DNA of 64,000 nt from Choristoneura fumiferana (taxonomy: Eukaryota; Arthropoda; Insecta; Lepidoptera; Tortricidae). A program made the position numbers and the translations under genes. The notes beneath the pieces were generated by a model. It ran no database searches. It was not told the DNA's origin and saw only the letters and a list, made by a program, of their open reading frames with translations. The stretch is from assembly GCF_025370935.1 (NCBI RefSeq), contig NC_133481.1, positions 17,798,731 through 17,862,730 on the forward strand. The letters run 5' to 3'. Below, piece after piece: positions 22,400 through 32,559 of this stretch. How positions within the stretch are numbered: position 1 is the stretch's first letter; each line of letters begins with the position of its first letter.

Positions 22400-23740
22400 A
22401 AATGGAAGTTAAATTATGTGAATTTTGTCGACTAAGACTGACTTATAAAGTCAGAAATAAACCTAAGTTAGATTAACTTTACTCAAAAAATAATTTGTTA
22501 TTGTACAAATAATTTAACAAACACAAAATTACGTATTTAGTTACGGCACTTACTTGAATATTTTTGTACAAACTAATGATTTTCATGGGAACAGAACCAA
22601 ATTGGCTGCAATCAAACATCTAGCGGTACCCAACCGGATTGATTTCTTTTACAACGAAATACAACGACTTTTTTTCCAGTTAAGGCAATGTTATGACTGA
22701 TCCAAATCTTTGCCCAACTGTGGGACTTAAGATCACTGAGTAGTGGGAAAAACCGTTGTTTGAACTCCGTTTGTGTTTTTTTTTCACTTTTATTTATTTT
22801 ATATACGATTTTTTTTATTCACGCATCGCGCGTCACGGAATGACGAGGATCCGGGTTCGGGCCGGCTTTAGCCTGTTTTTTTTAGTTTATTCGATGTGTA
22901 CAAATAAAAACCTAAAGAAAACACATAGATATAAATACAAAAAATCTATAAGTAATCATTTTTGAGTCTGATTAGCAGTATTTTGTGTACTGTTGTGTGT
23001 ATGTAATAAATAAATAAAATATTCAGTTTTAGAATAATCCAATATATATTTTTTCCAAACAGTTGTTTGATATTTAGGTACAAAATATCAAAAACCTATT
23101 TGAAAAATCTGATTATATATGACGCTTTGATGCATTTGATCTAGCAAAAGTGTTATATTGTAACATAATGCAAGTTCTATAAAGTCACGAACGAAATGAT
23201 GACTTAATTACAATTACCATTTAATTAAAGGGTGCGTCTAAAATAAGCAAAAGAGACATGCTTCGATATTTTTCAACGCCTTATCTGCTCCTTTATTTTT
23301 GCCGCTGACTGTATGAGGCAGATAAATCTAAATCTCATACAATACCTACAGATTTACGAAGCTTCAAAATATCCAGAGCCCTACAATGGCTAAAGTTGGG
23401 CATAACATGTAAAAGCAAGAGTGGGCTAAATACCAACATCTTCGCCTTAACCAAAGCGGGCAGTTCAAAACTATACCCGACTATTACCAATTCGTTCACC
23501 ACATACAACATTTATCGTAACCGATGTACCTCTGTGCCGAATTCTACGTAGACTATTTAATTGACTAAAATTGCCTTTAATAGATACCAGTTATTGATAA
23601 ACTTTAAAAGTGACCCGTAAGAACTAAAGTCGTATGGATATATTATAATTTGTAATGTCGTTAATTGTCGTCACAGCTAAGCGGTGTTTTGATGTTAAAA
23701 ATCCAAATTGGTGTTGTGATGTAATCATTTTATTGGAAAA
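22400..23740. other. Stretch with no recognised feature
   Basis: AT-rich. GGATCCGGGTTCGGGCCGG at about 22850 resembles a pol III B box but has no A box at a suitable distance. Confidence 0.4.
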
Positions 23741-23750
23741 ATCTATATTG

Positions 23751-23812
23751 GAAATTGCTTTTTATTTCCCTTAAAGTTATTACCAACTTTAAGGGAAATA
23801 AAAAGCAATTTC
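23751..23812. repeat. Perfect 28-bp inverted repeat
   Basis: Arms 23751-23778 and 23785-23812 are exact complements (GAAATTGCTTTTTATTTCCC continues into TTAAAGTT) around the 6-base loop ATTACC. With no mismatch it is either young or maintained. It would form a strong hairpin. Confidence 0.9.
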
Positions 23813-24000
23813 GTTAGTGACTCTGTCTAAAAAGCGTCTAAGGTATGTTGTGCTAAAACGGGTTCGTTCTAAACTTTTGTAATTGTCTTAATCAGTCTTT
23901 GATGTAGGTAATTATTCTCTTTCCTTAAACTATGTTTTTAAATAAACTATGTAAATTTGACAATTAAATAGACAACCTTGCAGTATTCATTTATTCAGTC

Positions 24001-24100
24001 CTAGTTGTCGCCCGCGACTCCGTCCGCATAGAGTTCATTTGTGGTGGTTTATCGCTATTTCGCGGGAACTATGCAATTTTCTGTGATAAAAACTATCCTA
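24001..24100 (-). repeat. Family E repeat, 3' part
   Basis: CTAGTTGTCGCCCGCGACTC, CGTCCGCATAGAG and TATCGCTATTTCGCGGGAAC are the complement of the family E end (GGACGGAGTCGCGGG, CGGGATAGCGATAA). Confidence 0.7.
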
Positions 24101-24634
24101 GATTAGTTTTTTATTTAATTGTTACTAAGTCGAAGTAGTCAACTAATGCATAGATATAACTCAAAAGCAACTATTTAGTTTCGATATACAACGCCGCGGA
24201 TAAAGCTGTTTTATTATACCTAGTCCTTTTTATGGTCCTTTTTATGACTACTCTTAAAAGAATGGTCAGTGTCAGAAAATTAGTAAGCGCTTTATTTGGT
24301 CTTTACCCGGCCCAAATTTGATTTTTACCATGTTCCTGGAAACTCATTTTGTTAATGTTGAAACATAGCTTAGATGTAAGACTGGTTTACACCTTAATAC
24401 ACCTTAAAACCGTACCATATAAATATCGAGCATGCCACAGTGTTGCATAGTCCCCGTTTTGTTCGGAAAAAAGGGAGGAATTTTTTTTCCGAAAGACAAA
24501 ACTGTCTCAAAACACAGACATTCATTGCCCCGGAACGCATATTTGCCATAATTAATTACAGATATTGCAAAATATTCACAAAATTATTCTAATTATAAAT
24601 AAACCCGCGTAGCTCACCCAAAAACTATGAGATT

Positions 24635-24773
24635 TGACATTTCGGAGACCTCACGCTACACTAGCGCCTCTAGCGGCGAATTCATACGCGATAGCCCTCA
24701 TTGCAAGCAAACGTCAAACGGACCTCACGATACTAACGCCATCTAGCGATATTTCGCCTCTGTGACAGCGCTC
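24635..24773. mobile_element. Two direct half-copies of a MITE
   Basis: GACCTCACGCTACACTAGCG, CCTCTAGCGGCGAATTC and, about 75 bp on, GACCTCACGATACTAACGCC, ATCTAGCGATATTTCGCCTC are diverged direct copies. The second half is nearly identical to the right arm of the inverted-repeat element at 52283-52449, so this is a rearranged remnant of that family. Confidence 0.65.
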
Positions 24774-25149
24774 ATTTCAAAACACCTTCTATAAATCCGT
24801 GGCGACGTATCGAAAACACAGGGATTTCGACACAGCAACGTTTTTTTTAACACGGCCATAACCTCAAATAGTGGTTCTTTGTAAAAAAGCGGTTAAATAT
24901 TCAATCTGCCATCAAAAAAAACGATCGGCTTCCATTCGTTTAAAAAAGGAACTTACATTAAAAACGGTTAGTGATTGTCTCTGGAATAGAATGGGCGAGA
25001 TAGCACATTTGCACCGCACGCCGTGATACTGTATATCATCTGCCCGCTGTAGAGCTAGGAATGGTACAAAGAGTCTAGATCCGGTTTCGGCCATAGAGTA
25101 AAAAGTTGCTGTGTGAATGAAAATGTAACTGTTGAATCAATCCTTATCA

Positions 25150-25322
25150 TTTACTGATATTATAAATGTGAATTAAACCAATTTGGATGAAATTTTATTA
25201 TTGAGATATTTTGAGACCCTTGGAAGGACATTGAATATTATTTGTCCCGGAAATTTGAACATTTCCCGTGGAATAGCGATAAGCAAATTCTTTGCAGGTA
25301 GAGTCGCGGGCAACAGCTACTT
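25150..25322 (+). repeat. Family E repeat
   Basis: TGATATTATAAATGTGAATT at the left, GTCCCGGAAATTTGAACATT and CCCGTGGAATAGCGATAAGC at the right, ending AGAGTCGCGGGCAACAGCTA. The central part is diverged. Confidence 0.65.
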
Positions 25323-25684
25323 TTGTAATAAATAAAATCATTTATTTTAGAAGCTATATAATACAACTAACATTTTTCTCTTGATGATAATATAGCTAAC
25401 AATGTAGGCTCGCCTACTTGCTAAAATAATCTCAAAAAATTACAAGAAGCACTAAGCTTTAAAAATATTGTATTGAAACTAAGAATCGTATATTCAAATA
25501 AAATAAAATAATACTTTAAATTAAACTAAAACGGCGGTTTTATCTAAATCCACAAAATAAAAAAAATATTCTCATAAAGCGTCTAAGACACTTTTTATAT
25601 TCCATCGTGTAATTTAGGCAGATACGCAAATAAACCTGGCGTACACTTTTTATGCACTACATTTGGATCTATGGTAATGACTAA

Positions 25685-25735
25685 AAACCGACCAAGATCG
25701 AGTCGGACTCTGCCTTGGGTTCTTTAAAGTCGCTC
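25685..25735 (+). repeat. Family C fragment
   Basis: AAAACCGACCAAGATCGAGT then CGGACTCTGCCTTGGGTTC follows the family C pattern. Only the first part is present. Confidence 0.45.
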
Positions 25736-25859
25736 TAATGAAAGGGCAAGACAAAGAGTCATGGAGGAAGTTGGAGGTCTTTACCCTAACAGGGGTCCAT
25801 ATTTCAATAGAATAAAAGTAATATTATGTGGTAGTTTATAGCTATCTTACTAACAATAT

Positions 25860-26003
25860 TAAAGTTAGGTACACACTTATCCCACGTACGCAACGTATGC
25901 AATGCATTACGAAATCTGGACCCTGATAATTTGTATGCTTAGAAACACACTTGTCATACGCAATACTACGTATGACGCAATACTAAGTGTGTCCCTAGCT
26001 TTA
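25860..26003. mobile_element. 144-bp inverted-repeat element
   Basis: The ends are TAAAGTTAGGTACACACTTA and, inward from the right, TAAAGCTAGGGACACACTTA, with three mismatches in 20. Inside are further related words (CATACGCAATACTACGTATG). A target duplication could not be separated from the terminal TA. No coding capacity. Confidence 0.7.
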
Positions 26004-26651
26004 AAAATGTAAAAACTAAATTTGAAATATGGAATAAATGGCTTTATTATTATAATAAACAAAGGACTTGTCTATATGCTCACAATGCTTGTGAACATTT
26101 CGAACGTGATCTTATTGTTAACTAGCACTTACCTTTGGGTTTGACGTATAAACCATTGAATCTGGTATTTTAAATGAAATTCGGGGATTTTGCAAAAAAA
26201 ACCCATGGAAATCCCTAAAAAAAAACATCGTAGTTTCATTACCATTGCATAAGTGTCTAAATCTAGAGGATTAAGTTTTGGAAGTTTACTGTAAGTATAA
26301 CGTTTATTTTATCGAGACCCTTTTATAATTTTTATTTTACCCAAGTGTCTAGTGTCGCTTGAAGATTTAAAAATAAACAGCCCTGTGATGGACAAACGGG
26401 TAGTTAGTAATAGGGTTCCATTGTCACGTTTTTATTACGGAACCCTAATCTACGCTAAAGTCATTATTGATCCAGATAACGGGTGCCAATTTAATAAATG
26501 ACTAGTAATCAAGTCATTACCACTTGGCAATCAGCCTTTTAAATTTGCATGCTTTTACAATAAAAAAGTGTGACATTTTGAATTTAAGTGCAGATATAAG
26601 TAGAGCAAATCAACAGTGAATAGTTACATAATTAATCTTAAACAATAATTA

Positions 26652-26765
26652 GTACAGTCATCAGCACCATAAATATCTGATACGACTCTATTTCTAGGGC
26701 CGGAACGACGTGTCAGATATGTTTGCAAACCCCGCTGTTACAGATATTAATGCTGGTAACTGTAC
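26652..26765. mobile_element. Short GTACAGT-ended MITE
   Basis: GTACAGTCATCAGCACCATA at the left pairs with TTAATGCTGGTAACTGTAC at the right. The centre holds CAGATAT words in both orientations. The terminal GTACAGTC is shared with 40414-40553. Confidence 0.6.
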
Positions 26766-26768
26766 ATG

Positions 26769-26955
26769 GACAACCAACTTTGCTCTGGCTAAAACTCGAA
26801 CACATACGCTTTCCTAGAGATAAGATCAAGCTAGATCGATTGCTCACCCCCAAAATTCTCCATAACAAATTTCACCGAAATCGTTAAAGCCGTTTCCAAG
26901 ATCCCTGAAATAAATAAATTTCTTCAATAAAGCTCATTTAAAGGTTAAAAAATAG
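26769..26955 (+). repeat. Family H repeat
   Basis: ACAACCAACTTTGCTCTGGC, TAAAACTCGAACACA, AGATAAGATCAAGCTAGATC, AAATTTCACCGAAATCGTTA and the terminal AAGCTCATTTAAAGGTT match the order at 63707-63918. It begins four bases after the previous MITE ends. Confidence 0.65.
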
Positions 26956-26959
26956 AGAT

Positions 26960-27650
26960 GTGTAATTTCTCACGTGGATAAGTTTTTGTTTATAGCCGAT
27001 TAAGTGCAAGTCAAACTAAGGGTTCAGCAACACAAATTTAAAAGCCAGAAAAAAATATTTATGTGAGCGTGTTATAAAATGAAAACACACTTTAAATGGT
27101 TTATATTTTGAATGCTTGATTTTGGAATATTTCTTTTACAGTTACTTGACACTGGGGTTCCTGAGATTTTGAGATAAAAAGAGTCTTAAACAGATAAGCC
27201 TCAATAGACTTCAACTAAAAATAAAAAGAAACAAAAAAAAACTTGATTAGTTTCAATCACATTAGTATCACTTCTGAGAAATATAGTAAAGCTATCTCAG
27301 TTTATCTATCTGTAATGTATACAGCCACCGAATTATAGAAAAAGTTCTAAACACTTCATAATTCTACGCACGCAGGTCAACGCACCATCGGAATGCCGCC
27401 CCCCCGCGCGCTCACCATAGAAACATAATTAGTGTTCTCATCTTATTCCGGCCGCGACCGCAATCCACCGCGCACTGTACATTGAACAGTGAGATGACGG
27501 TAATGACATGAATAGGTTTTACACACAGTAGTACTGCTTGGATTAAACAGCTACAATTCTGGTAATGATACATCTATCGGTCTTTTACGTAAATTTATTG
27601 CTTTAATGTCAATTAACTACACGACTTATTAGAATCTATTCTTTGTTTCG
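26960..27650. other. Unrecognised stretch with a GC-rich patch
   Basis: AT-rich apart from 27365-27485, which contains GCCGCCCCCCCGCGCGCTCA and GGCCGCGACCGCAATCCACC. The patch is not repeated in the window. It could be a regulatory block or the remnant of a GC-rich element. Confidence 0.35.
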
Positions 27651-27671
27651 TTCTATTAAGATTGTTTTTTT

Positions 27672-28045
27672 GGAATCTTTTTGTATTTTTTATTTCAATT
27701 CCAAATTTTTGTTACTTTTACGGTCATCGCGTAAAACCCATATCGAAAATACAAACTGAAATACAGATGCATAGAAAAACCAGAAAAATAAGACCAGCGC
27801 TGGGAATCGAAACCAGGCCCTCGGCATTTCGTGCCACGTGCTATACCACTACACCACCACTGGACAGTGATACAGACACGAATTTCTCCTATGCACCAGA
27901 TATCTCAGCTTGTTTGTTTTCTTATCTAGTCACTTAAGCAGCGACACTAGCGACATCTATGCTGTAGCCCTCATCGAGAAACTTTCAGCACCCCATTGGA
28001 ACTAACCGCTCACCCGGACAAGAGATGTCGTTATTAAGCAATCAA
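27672..28045 (-). mobile_element. Type 2 SINE, full length, with 17-bp target duplication
   Basis: Flanked by exact 17-bp copies of ATTAAGATTGTTTTTTT (27655-27671 and 28046-28062). Read on the minus strand, the first ~180 nt are not tRNA-like (GACATCTCTTGTCCGGGTG, GATGTCGCTAGTGTCGCTG). A tRNA module follows (27792-27864: GGTGGTGTAGTGGTATAGCA, B box GGTTTCGATTCCC), then the TTTTTCTGGTTTTTCTATGC tail and ACCGTAAAAGTAACAAAAA. A tRNA module this far inside is unusual for a SINE. Confidence 0.85.
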
Positions 28046-28069
28046 ATTAAGATTGTTTTTTTTTTTCGT

Positions 28070-28985
28070 TCTATTGTCAAGGTTACTTTGAAAATGTTAT
28101 ATGTACCTGTGTTTTTGTACTGTTGTATGTTTGAATATTTGGTGTGCAATAAAGAGTCGTTGTATTGTTATTGTAATGGTACAGTTTATTTCAGAACGTA
28201 CCTAGTGAAGAACAAATTGTACATAGACTAGAGTAAGTTTAAGACACAGACTATGTTTAAGAGCATTTTAAAAAACAAGTGAAAGTGAAATGCTAGTAAT
28301 GTAAGAAGGAAAGAAAGAAGACATAAATACAAAAAAATGAAAAAAAAAAACAATAAACATCAAACACAAATAAAACAAAAACGTATTTGTTTAATTCATT
28401 ATAAGCATAGGTACTAACTTTATCCAGTGGCTTTGCTCCATTGTCTAAAATTGGCTAGTCCTCTATCCCTTCTTAGTGGACATTTATAATTGTTACAGAA
28501 TAACTATGCCCGACTTATTTTCTAGTCCCTAGCTCAGTGTTTCAAAATTTTTGCTCAGTTGAACCACGGAAATTAAAAATGGGTTAGTGCACTGTAACAG
28601 CCTATCTTACTATCATTACGCCATCAAACTGAGCTCTATAAAACCCGCAATGGATAGGTAAGTCCATTCGAACTCAAAGTGTCGCCACTGTATCTTCAAT
28701 CATGGTGAACTCATCCATTAGATGTTGACAACTGCTTTTAATTAATTCCTGTTAATTTGATAGCTAAGTTTTTGTACTTGCAATGTGATGGAGGTTTGAA
28801 TAGGCTGTTTTTGCAAGCATCGACTGTTCTTAAGAATAACCAGCTCTTAAATTATGCCGTGCCCTGTTATTTTAGCCTTGTAAGTCCTAACAATACAATA
28901 ACTCTTTCTCGAACACCAAGACATAGTAAACAGTACAGAAAACACAGGTATATAGAGACCCTAATGTTCTAAACTTAGGACTTTA
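28070..28985. other. Stretch with no recognised feature
   Basis: AT-rich. Includes an A-rich run at about 28305-28380. GTGTGCAATAAAGAGTCG at about 28142 looks like an RNA 3' end but nothing upstream identifies a gene. Confidence 0.4.
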
Positions 28986-28989
28986 ACTG

Positions 28990-29158
28990 ATTGATATTCT
29001 AACATCGAGGGATGCGCAGTCAGATAGGTCCTCACTGAAAATCAGCGCCACGGCTTGCCGTGGCATTATGCTTAGTGGGGACCTATTTAGCGTCTTGTAT
29101 TTGTTCTATGTCTGTTTTTATGGCGTTAAATTAATGTATTTTCTTTCTTTCTTTATAA
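28990..29158 (+). mobile_element. Family I retroposon 3' tail
   Basis: CACTGAAAATCAGCGCCACG then GCTTGCCGTGGCATTATGCT and TAGTGGGGACC form a stem-loop, with CCACGG/CCGTGG as the inner stem. It ends TTAATGTATTTTCTTTCTTT. The stem sequence differs between copies while pairing is kept (compare 39745). Confidence 0.7.
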
Positions 29159-29164
29159 ATCAAA

Positions 29165-30050
29165 ATAATTAACCTTTGAAAAAAGAGCACTGTGTAAAAC
29201 TTTAAATTCAAATTTTTACGAATTATTAGATCACACACACAACCCTCGATAGTCTAAATTTAATATATACTGATTTTACGAGGTTAAAATGGGACTGTTC
29301 TACATTTTCCCGTGTGTGGCGTTAAAGGCGACATTATTGTCTGTATAATCACTATCGTTTTCACCATTTTTTTTCTGTCACATAGTACACGATGAGGGTA
29401 GAAAAAGACGGCGAATGTGATTACGGGCGCACGTGCGTAAGAGGATAAATATGGCTTCTGGTGTGTGTTGGGGCAGCAACGCTCTCCATTGCTAAATAAA
29501 TTACAATGAAAATAACCATCTTTTATTAAAATTTAATTATTTTGATTATAATTTTATTTTCTTTTTATTATTTGTTGGTGAAGCGACCGTAATAAAAATA
29601 CATTGTAAAAACTTTTGTAGTGTTCGTGTGGTGTTACGGTTCAAAAGATACAACCCTGTGACCGATAGACAGCGGAGTTATATGTAGCTATCGAATCCCG
29701 TCCGCAACTTTGCATTCCAAATAAAATATACCGAGTAATTTGTTAAAAACCTAAAAAAACTGCTCCAAAACACACATTAATAACACAATGCCCGTCACGA
29801 TACATTATCGAGCATTCTCTGTCTCTCTCACTCAGCACCAGAAAAAAGGGACAAAGCATTGCCAAATCACAATCCTGTGAAATATACTCAACCCAACTTG
29901 TCATAAGCGTGAATAATCTGCATTGCTTTAATAAATTCCTTTTGGCAACCATTTAAATTTGCTGCTTAAGGTTTCATGTTGAATCATGAGGACCATGCAG
30001 GTATTAACCAATAGAATGAAATCCAGTAGGATAGATCAAACAAACTACGA
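29165..30050. other. Stretch with no recognised feature; one weak pairwise repeat
   Basis: TACACGATGAGGGTAGAAAA, AGACGGCGAATGTGATTACG at about 29387 resembles TATGTAGTAAGGGTAGAAAG, AGAAAGCGAATTTGATCGCC at about 31942. No class could be assigned and no gene was seen. Confidence 0.35.
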
Positions 30051-30181
30051 CACTTTAGGGTCTACGCTAGCTGGCGGGTGCACTGCGCGGGCGCACGCCT
30101 GCAGATGCGGGTGCAGGTAAAATCCGTCACACGCGACGCGCGCAGTTAGCGCTGCTCATGCCATTTTCAATAGGCGTCCAC

Positions 30182-30886
30182 TAGGCATGGGTCGTTACGT
30201 GATTTAAGCGAAACGAAACGAAACTGGTGACAAGAATCACGTCACTGGTTACTAAAACCAGTGATATTAGTAACCAGTTTCTTTCATTGTACTGTCACTG
30301 TAACTGAGTATTTAACGTAATTAGTAATAAGCTATTGAGCTATGACGTTATTTATCACAAGCGTGATTTTTGGCTGTAGTCATATCAATTACTTCATGAT
30401 GGCTAATTTAAACTTTAAGTTCGGTAACTGTAACTGATACTTTATAATATTTATTAATTAATATAGTAGGATTCTTCCTTCAACCTAATTTATACCTTAC
30501 TGCAATACAAATAATATTTAAATTCATGTAAGGCGCCAACCAAACTCTTACAGCGGTATGGGTAAGCGGCTATAATTTTTACTCCATTCCATGCCATCCG
30601 TTCCGTTCGTTACGTCGATAACGTTGAAACGAAAATCGCATCACCACAAACAAAGTAGCTCGTTATAAAAATCACCACTTGTCGCTTGAGTGAAACGTGA
30701 AACCATGCCATTCGTTTCGTTCCGTTCGTGACGTCTATGACGTTGAAACGAAACTCGCATCACCGCAAAAGAAGCTCGTTACAAAAATCACCACTTTGTC
30801 GCTTGACATGAAACCAGTGATTCGGTGACTCGTCACGTCACTGGTTACTGTAACCGGTGACGTACGTCAAATAATGTCCATCTCTA
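30182..30886. mobile_element. Non-autonomous hAT element, exact 8-bp duplication
   Basis: Exact 8-bp duplication GCGTCCAC at 30174-30181 and 30887-30894. The ends TAGGCATGGGTCGTTA and, inward from the right, TAGAGATGGACATTAT are hAT-style TAG-start imperfect repeats. Near both ends are many copies of GTAACCAGTGAC/GTCACTGGTTAC, likely transposase-binding subterminal repeats. No open frame is long enough for a transposase. Confidence 0.85.
30589..30812. repeat. Two tandem copies of a ~112-bp unit inside the hAT element
   Basis: Unit 1 (30589-30702) and unit 2 (30703-30812) both run CCATGCCATYCGTT, GACGTTGAAACGAAA or AACGTTGAAACGAAA, TCGCATCACC, GCTCGTTA and ATCACCACTTTGTCGCTTGA. They differ by scattered substitutions and small indels. 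A local duplication before or after insertion. Confidence 0.8.
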
Positions 30887-31051
30887 GCGTCCACCCACTA
30901 CGTGCAAACCACGTCAGCTAGCATAGGCCCTTACATGGTACATTTAGTCTTTGTGGTCTTTGTCTGTACGCACGTGTCATACGCGTTTTTACATAGATTC
31001 TTCGTTTATACACTGAGTATAACGTGTCGTAGTCAAAACCTAGCTTACAGG

Positions 31052-31130
31052 TAGGTAACCGGATAGTTTAGTGGTTAGAGCATCTAGCTATGAATCCTGA
31101 GGACTCAGGTTCTATCCTTAGTCGGGGCAA
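31052..31130 (+). mobile_element. SINE head fragment, tRNA-like
   Basis: GGTAACCGGATAGTTTAGTG then GTTAGAGCATCTAGC is an A box region, and GACTCAGGTTCTATCCTTAG is a decayed B box, followed by TCGGGGCAATATAGGTAG. It resembles the type 1 SINE head but is diverged and has no body. Confidence 0.55.
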
Positions 31131-31147
31131 TATAGGTAGGAATCATC

Positions 31148-31372
31148 GTGAAATTTGTGAAAGGACATAGAATAGTGTCTATTCCGGAAAATTGTACGAG
31201 TATGTTGTCTGCGGGATTGCGACGAATGGATTATTTGCAGACAAAGTCATGGGTAACAGCTAATGCTAAGTGGGACCCAATTCATATTTTTCGATGTTTT
31301 TTTACCTTATATTTTTCAGTATATCGAATATGGTGTGAATAAATGTGCCTCTCTCTCTTTCTTTCCCATATA
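31148..31372 (+). repeat. Family E fragment joined to a family I tail
   Basis: 31148-31262 keeps GGACATAGAATAGTGTCTAT, TCCGGAAAATTGTACGAG and GTCATGGGTAACAGCTAATG of family E. From 31265 the sequence becomes GCTAAGTGGGACCCAATTCA, then AGTATATCGAATATGG and GTGAATAAATGTGCCTCTCT of family I, ending in a CT/TTTC run. Family I presumably inserted in or next to family E. Confidence 0.6.
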
Positions 31373-31561
31373 ATAAAAGAAAAATCTATCGAAAAAACTA
31401 GTACGGTACATATGTGTGACAAATTGAATCAAATATGTTGCAGTTGCCCCTAGTACCGCTCTATTGGTTGATTACTCCTTAACATGCAACCACCCAAGGC
31501 GCATGCGTTGAAGTCGAATTTTAATTTCTTGCATTTATTGAGTTAACCGTTGGAGAATATT

Positions 31562-31794
31562 GGGCCGCCACATTCGAACTTCCGAAACGGAATTCCGAAC
31601 GCAGTAAATCCATAAAAATCTATGGACCTACCACATAGGTACAAATAGTAGTTTTCCGTCCGAAGTTTTCTCCGATTCGGAATTCCGCATGGCCACCATG
31701 TACCTACATATATATGTGCGTACAGAATTGAAATAAACGTATGTGTGTAGTGTATTTACGGAATTCCGCAACGGAATTCCGAGTGCGGCGGCCC
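31562..31794. mobile_element. 233-bp inverted-repeat element with GGGCCGCC ends
   Basis: GGGCCGCCACATTCGAACTT at the left and, inward from the right, GGGCCGCCGCACTCGGAATT. The word GGAATTCCG recurs at least four times inside as a subterminal repeat. A clean target duplication could not be defined. Confidence 0.7.
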
Positions 31795-32390
31795 TTATAC
31801 TCGTAGGTCTCTTTTTCCATCGTCTTGACTTGACATTGGTCGCAGGTTGACTTTGATCGACTGACATCATACCTCACTCAGTATAATAGCTACAAGAAAA
31901 CAGGCCTTATTGTCTATTACCACTTCTTTCTGCCACACGGTATGTAGTAAGGGTAGAAAGAGAAAGCGAATTTGATCGCCAGCGCCCGGTGGGAGTTTTT
32001 TTTGTCATTCATAAGTGCTTGTTATAGCCTTAATTGAATAAAGATATTCTGACTTTGACTCCCTCGCGCCAGATGCGCCAAACACACACTTTTTAACAAC
32101 GTAATAAACACCACTCATAGCTTCAATGAAGTGACATAACATCAATTATCGCAGCATTGTGGCACCAGTCACATAACGGTTATGTTACAGCCAATTAAAC
32201 GCACAATCGGCCACTTAGCCAGCGCTGCTTATTGGTCCGTCACTCAAGATGACGGGATGCTGGATTAATGAATTTGGAGCCTATGTTAAGTGCTGTTACT
32301 GTTAGTGCGCTAGGTACAGCATGTAGCTGATTACTTCGAGAAACCTACGACTTAATACATATTATAATTATAAATGCGCAAGTTTGTAAG

Positions 32391-32528
32391 TACGGTCAGC
32401 ACCAAAAGTAGCTGCATACTTTTGTACTTTGTCGTTTTACAGCAACTTACTTAACACCATACAAATTTGACAAATGTGCTAATTCGACAAAGTAAAAAAG
32501 TGATCCGCTACTTTTGATGCTGACTGCA
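32391..32528. mobile_element. GTCAGC-ended MITE inserted in a family E fragment
   Basis: The ends TACGGTCAGCACCAAAAGTA and, inward from the right, TGCAGTCAGCATCAAAAGTA. Inner words ACTTTGTCG/CGACAAAGT pair. The left flank TAAATGCGCAAGTTTGTAAG and right flank GTGTGTGCGTTTGTTTCTCC read as one family E start. Copy at 39968-40103. Confidence 0.75.
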
Positions 32529-32559
32529 CGGACGTGTGTGCGTTTGTTTCTCCGTCATG

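Larger units (their letters stand above)
30055..30932. mobile_element. Inverted-repeat element interrupted by a hAT insertion
   Basis: The ends TAGGGTCTACGCTAGCTGGC and, inward from the right, TAAGGGCCTATGCTAGCTGA are imperfect inverted repeats. With the hAT element 30182-30886 and one duplication removed, the host element would be only about 165 bp and rich in GC. No target duplication could be fixed. Confidence 0.6.

Noticed and set aside
22845..22870. B-box-like GGATCCGGGTTCGGGCC
   Set aside because: No A box at the usual distance and no repeated body, so it is not supported as a SINE or tRNA.
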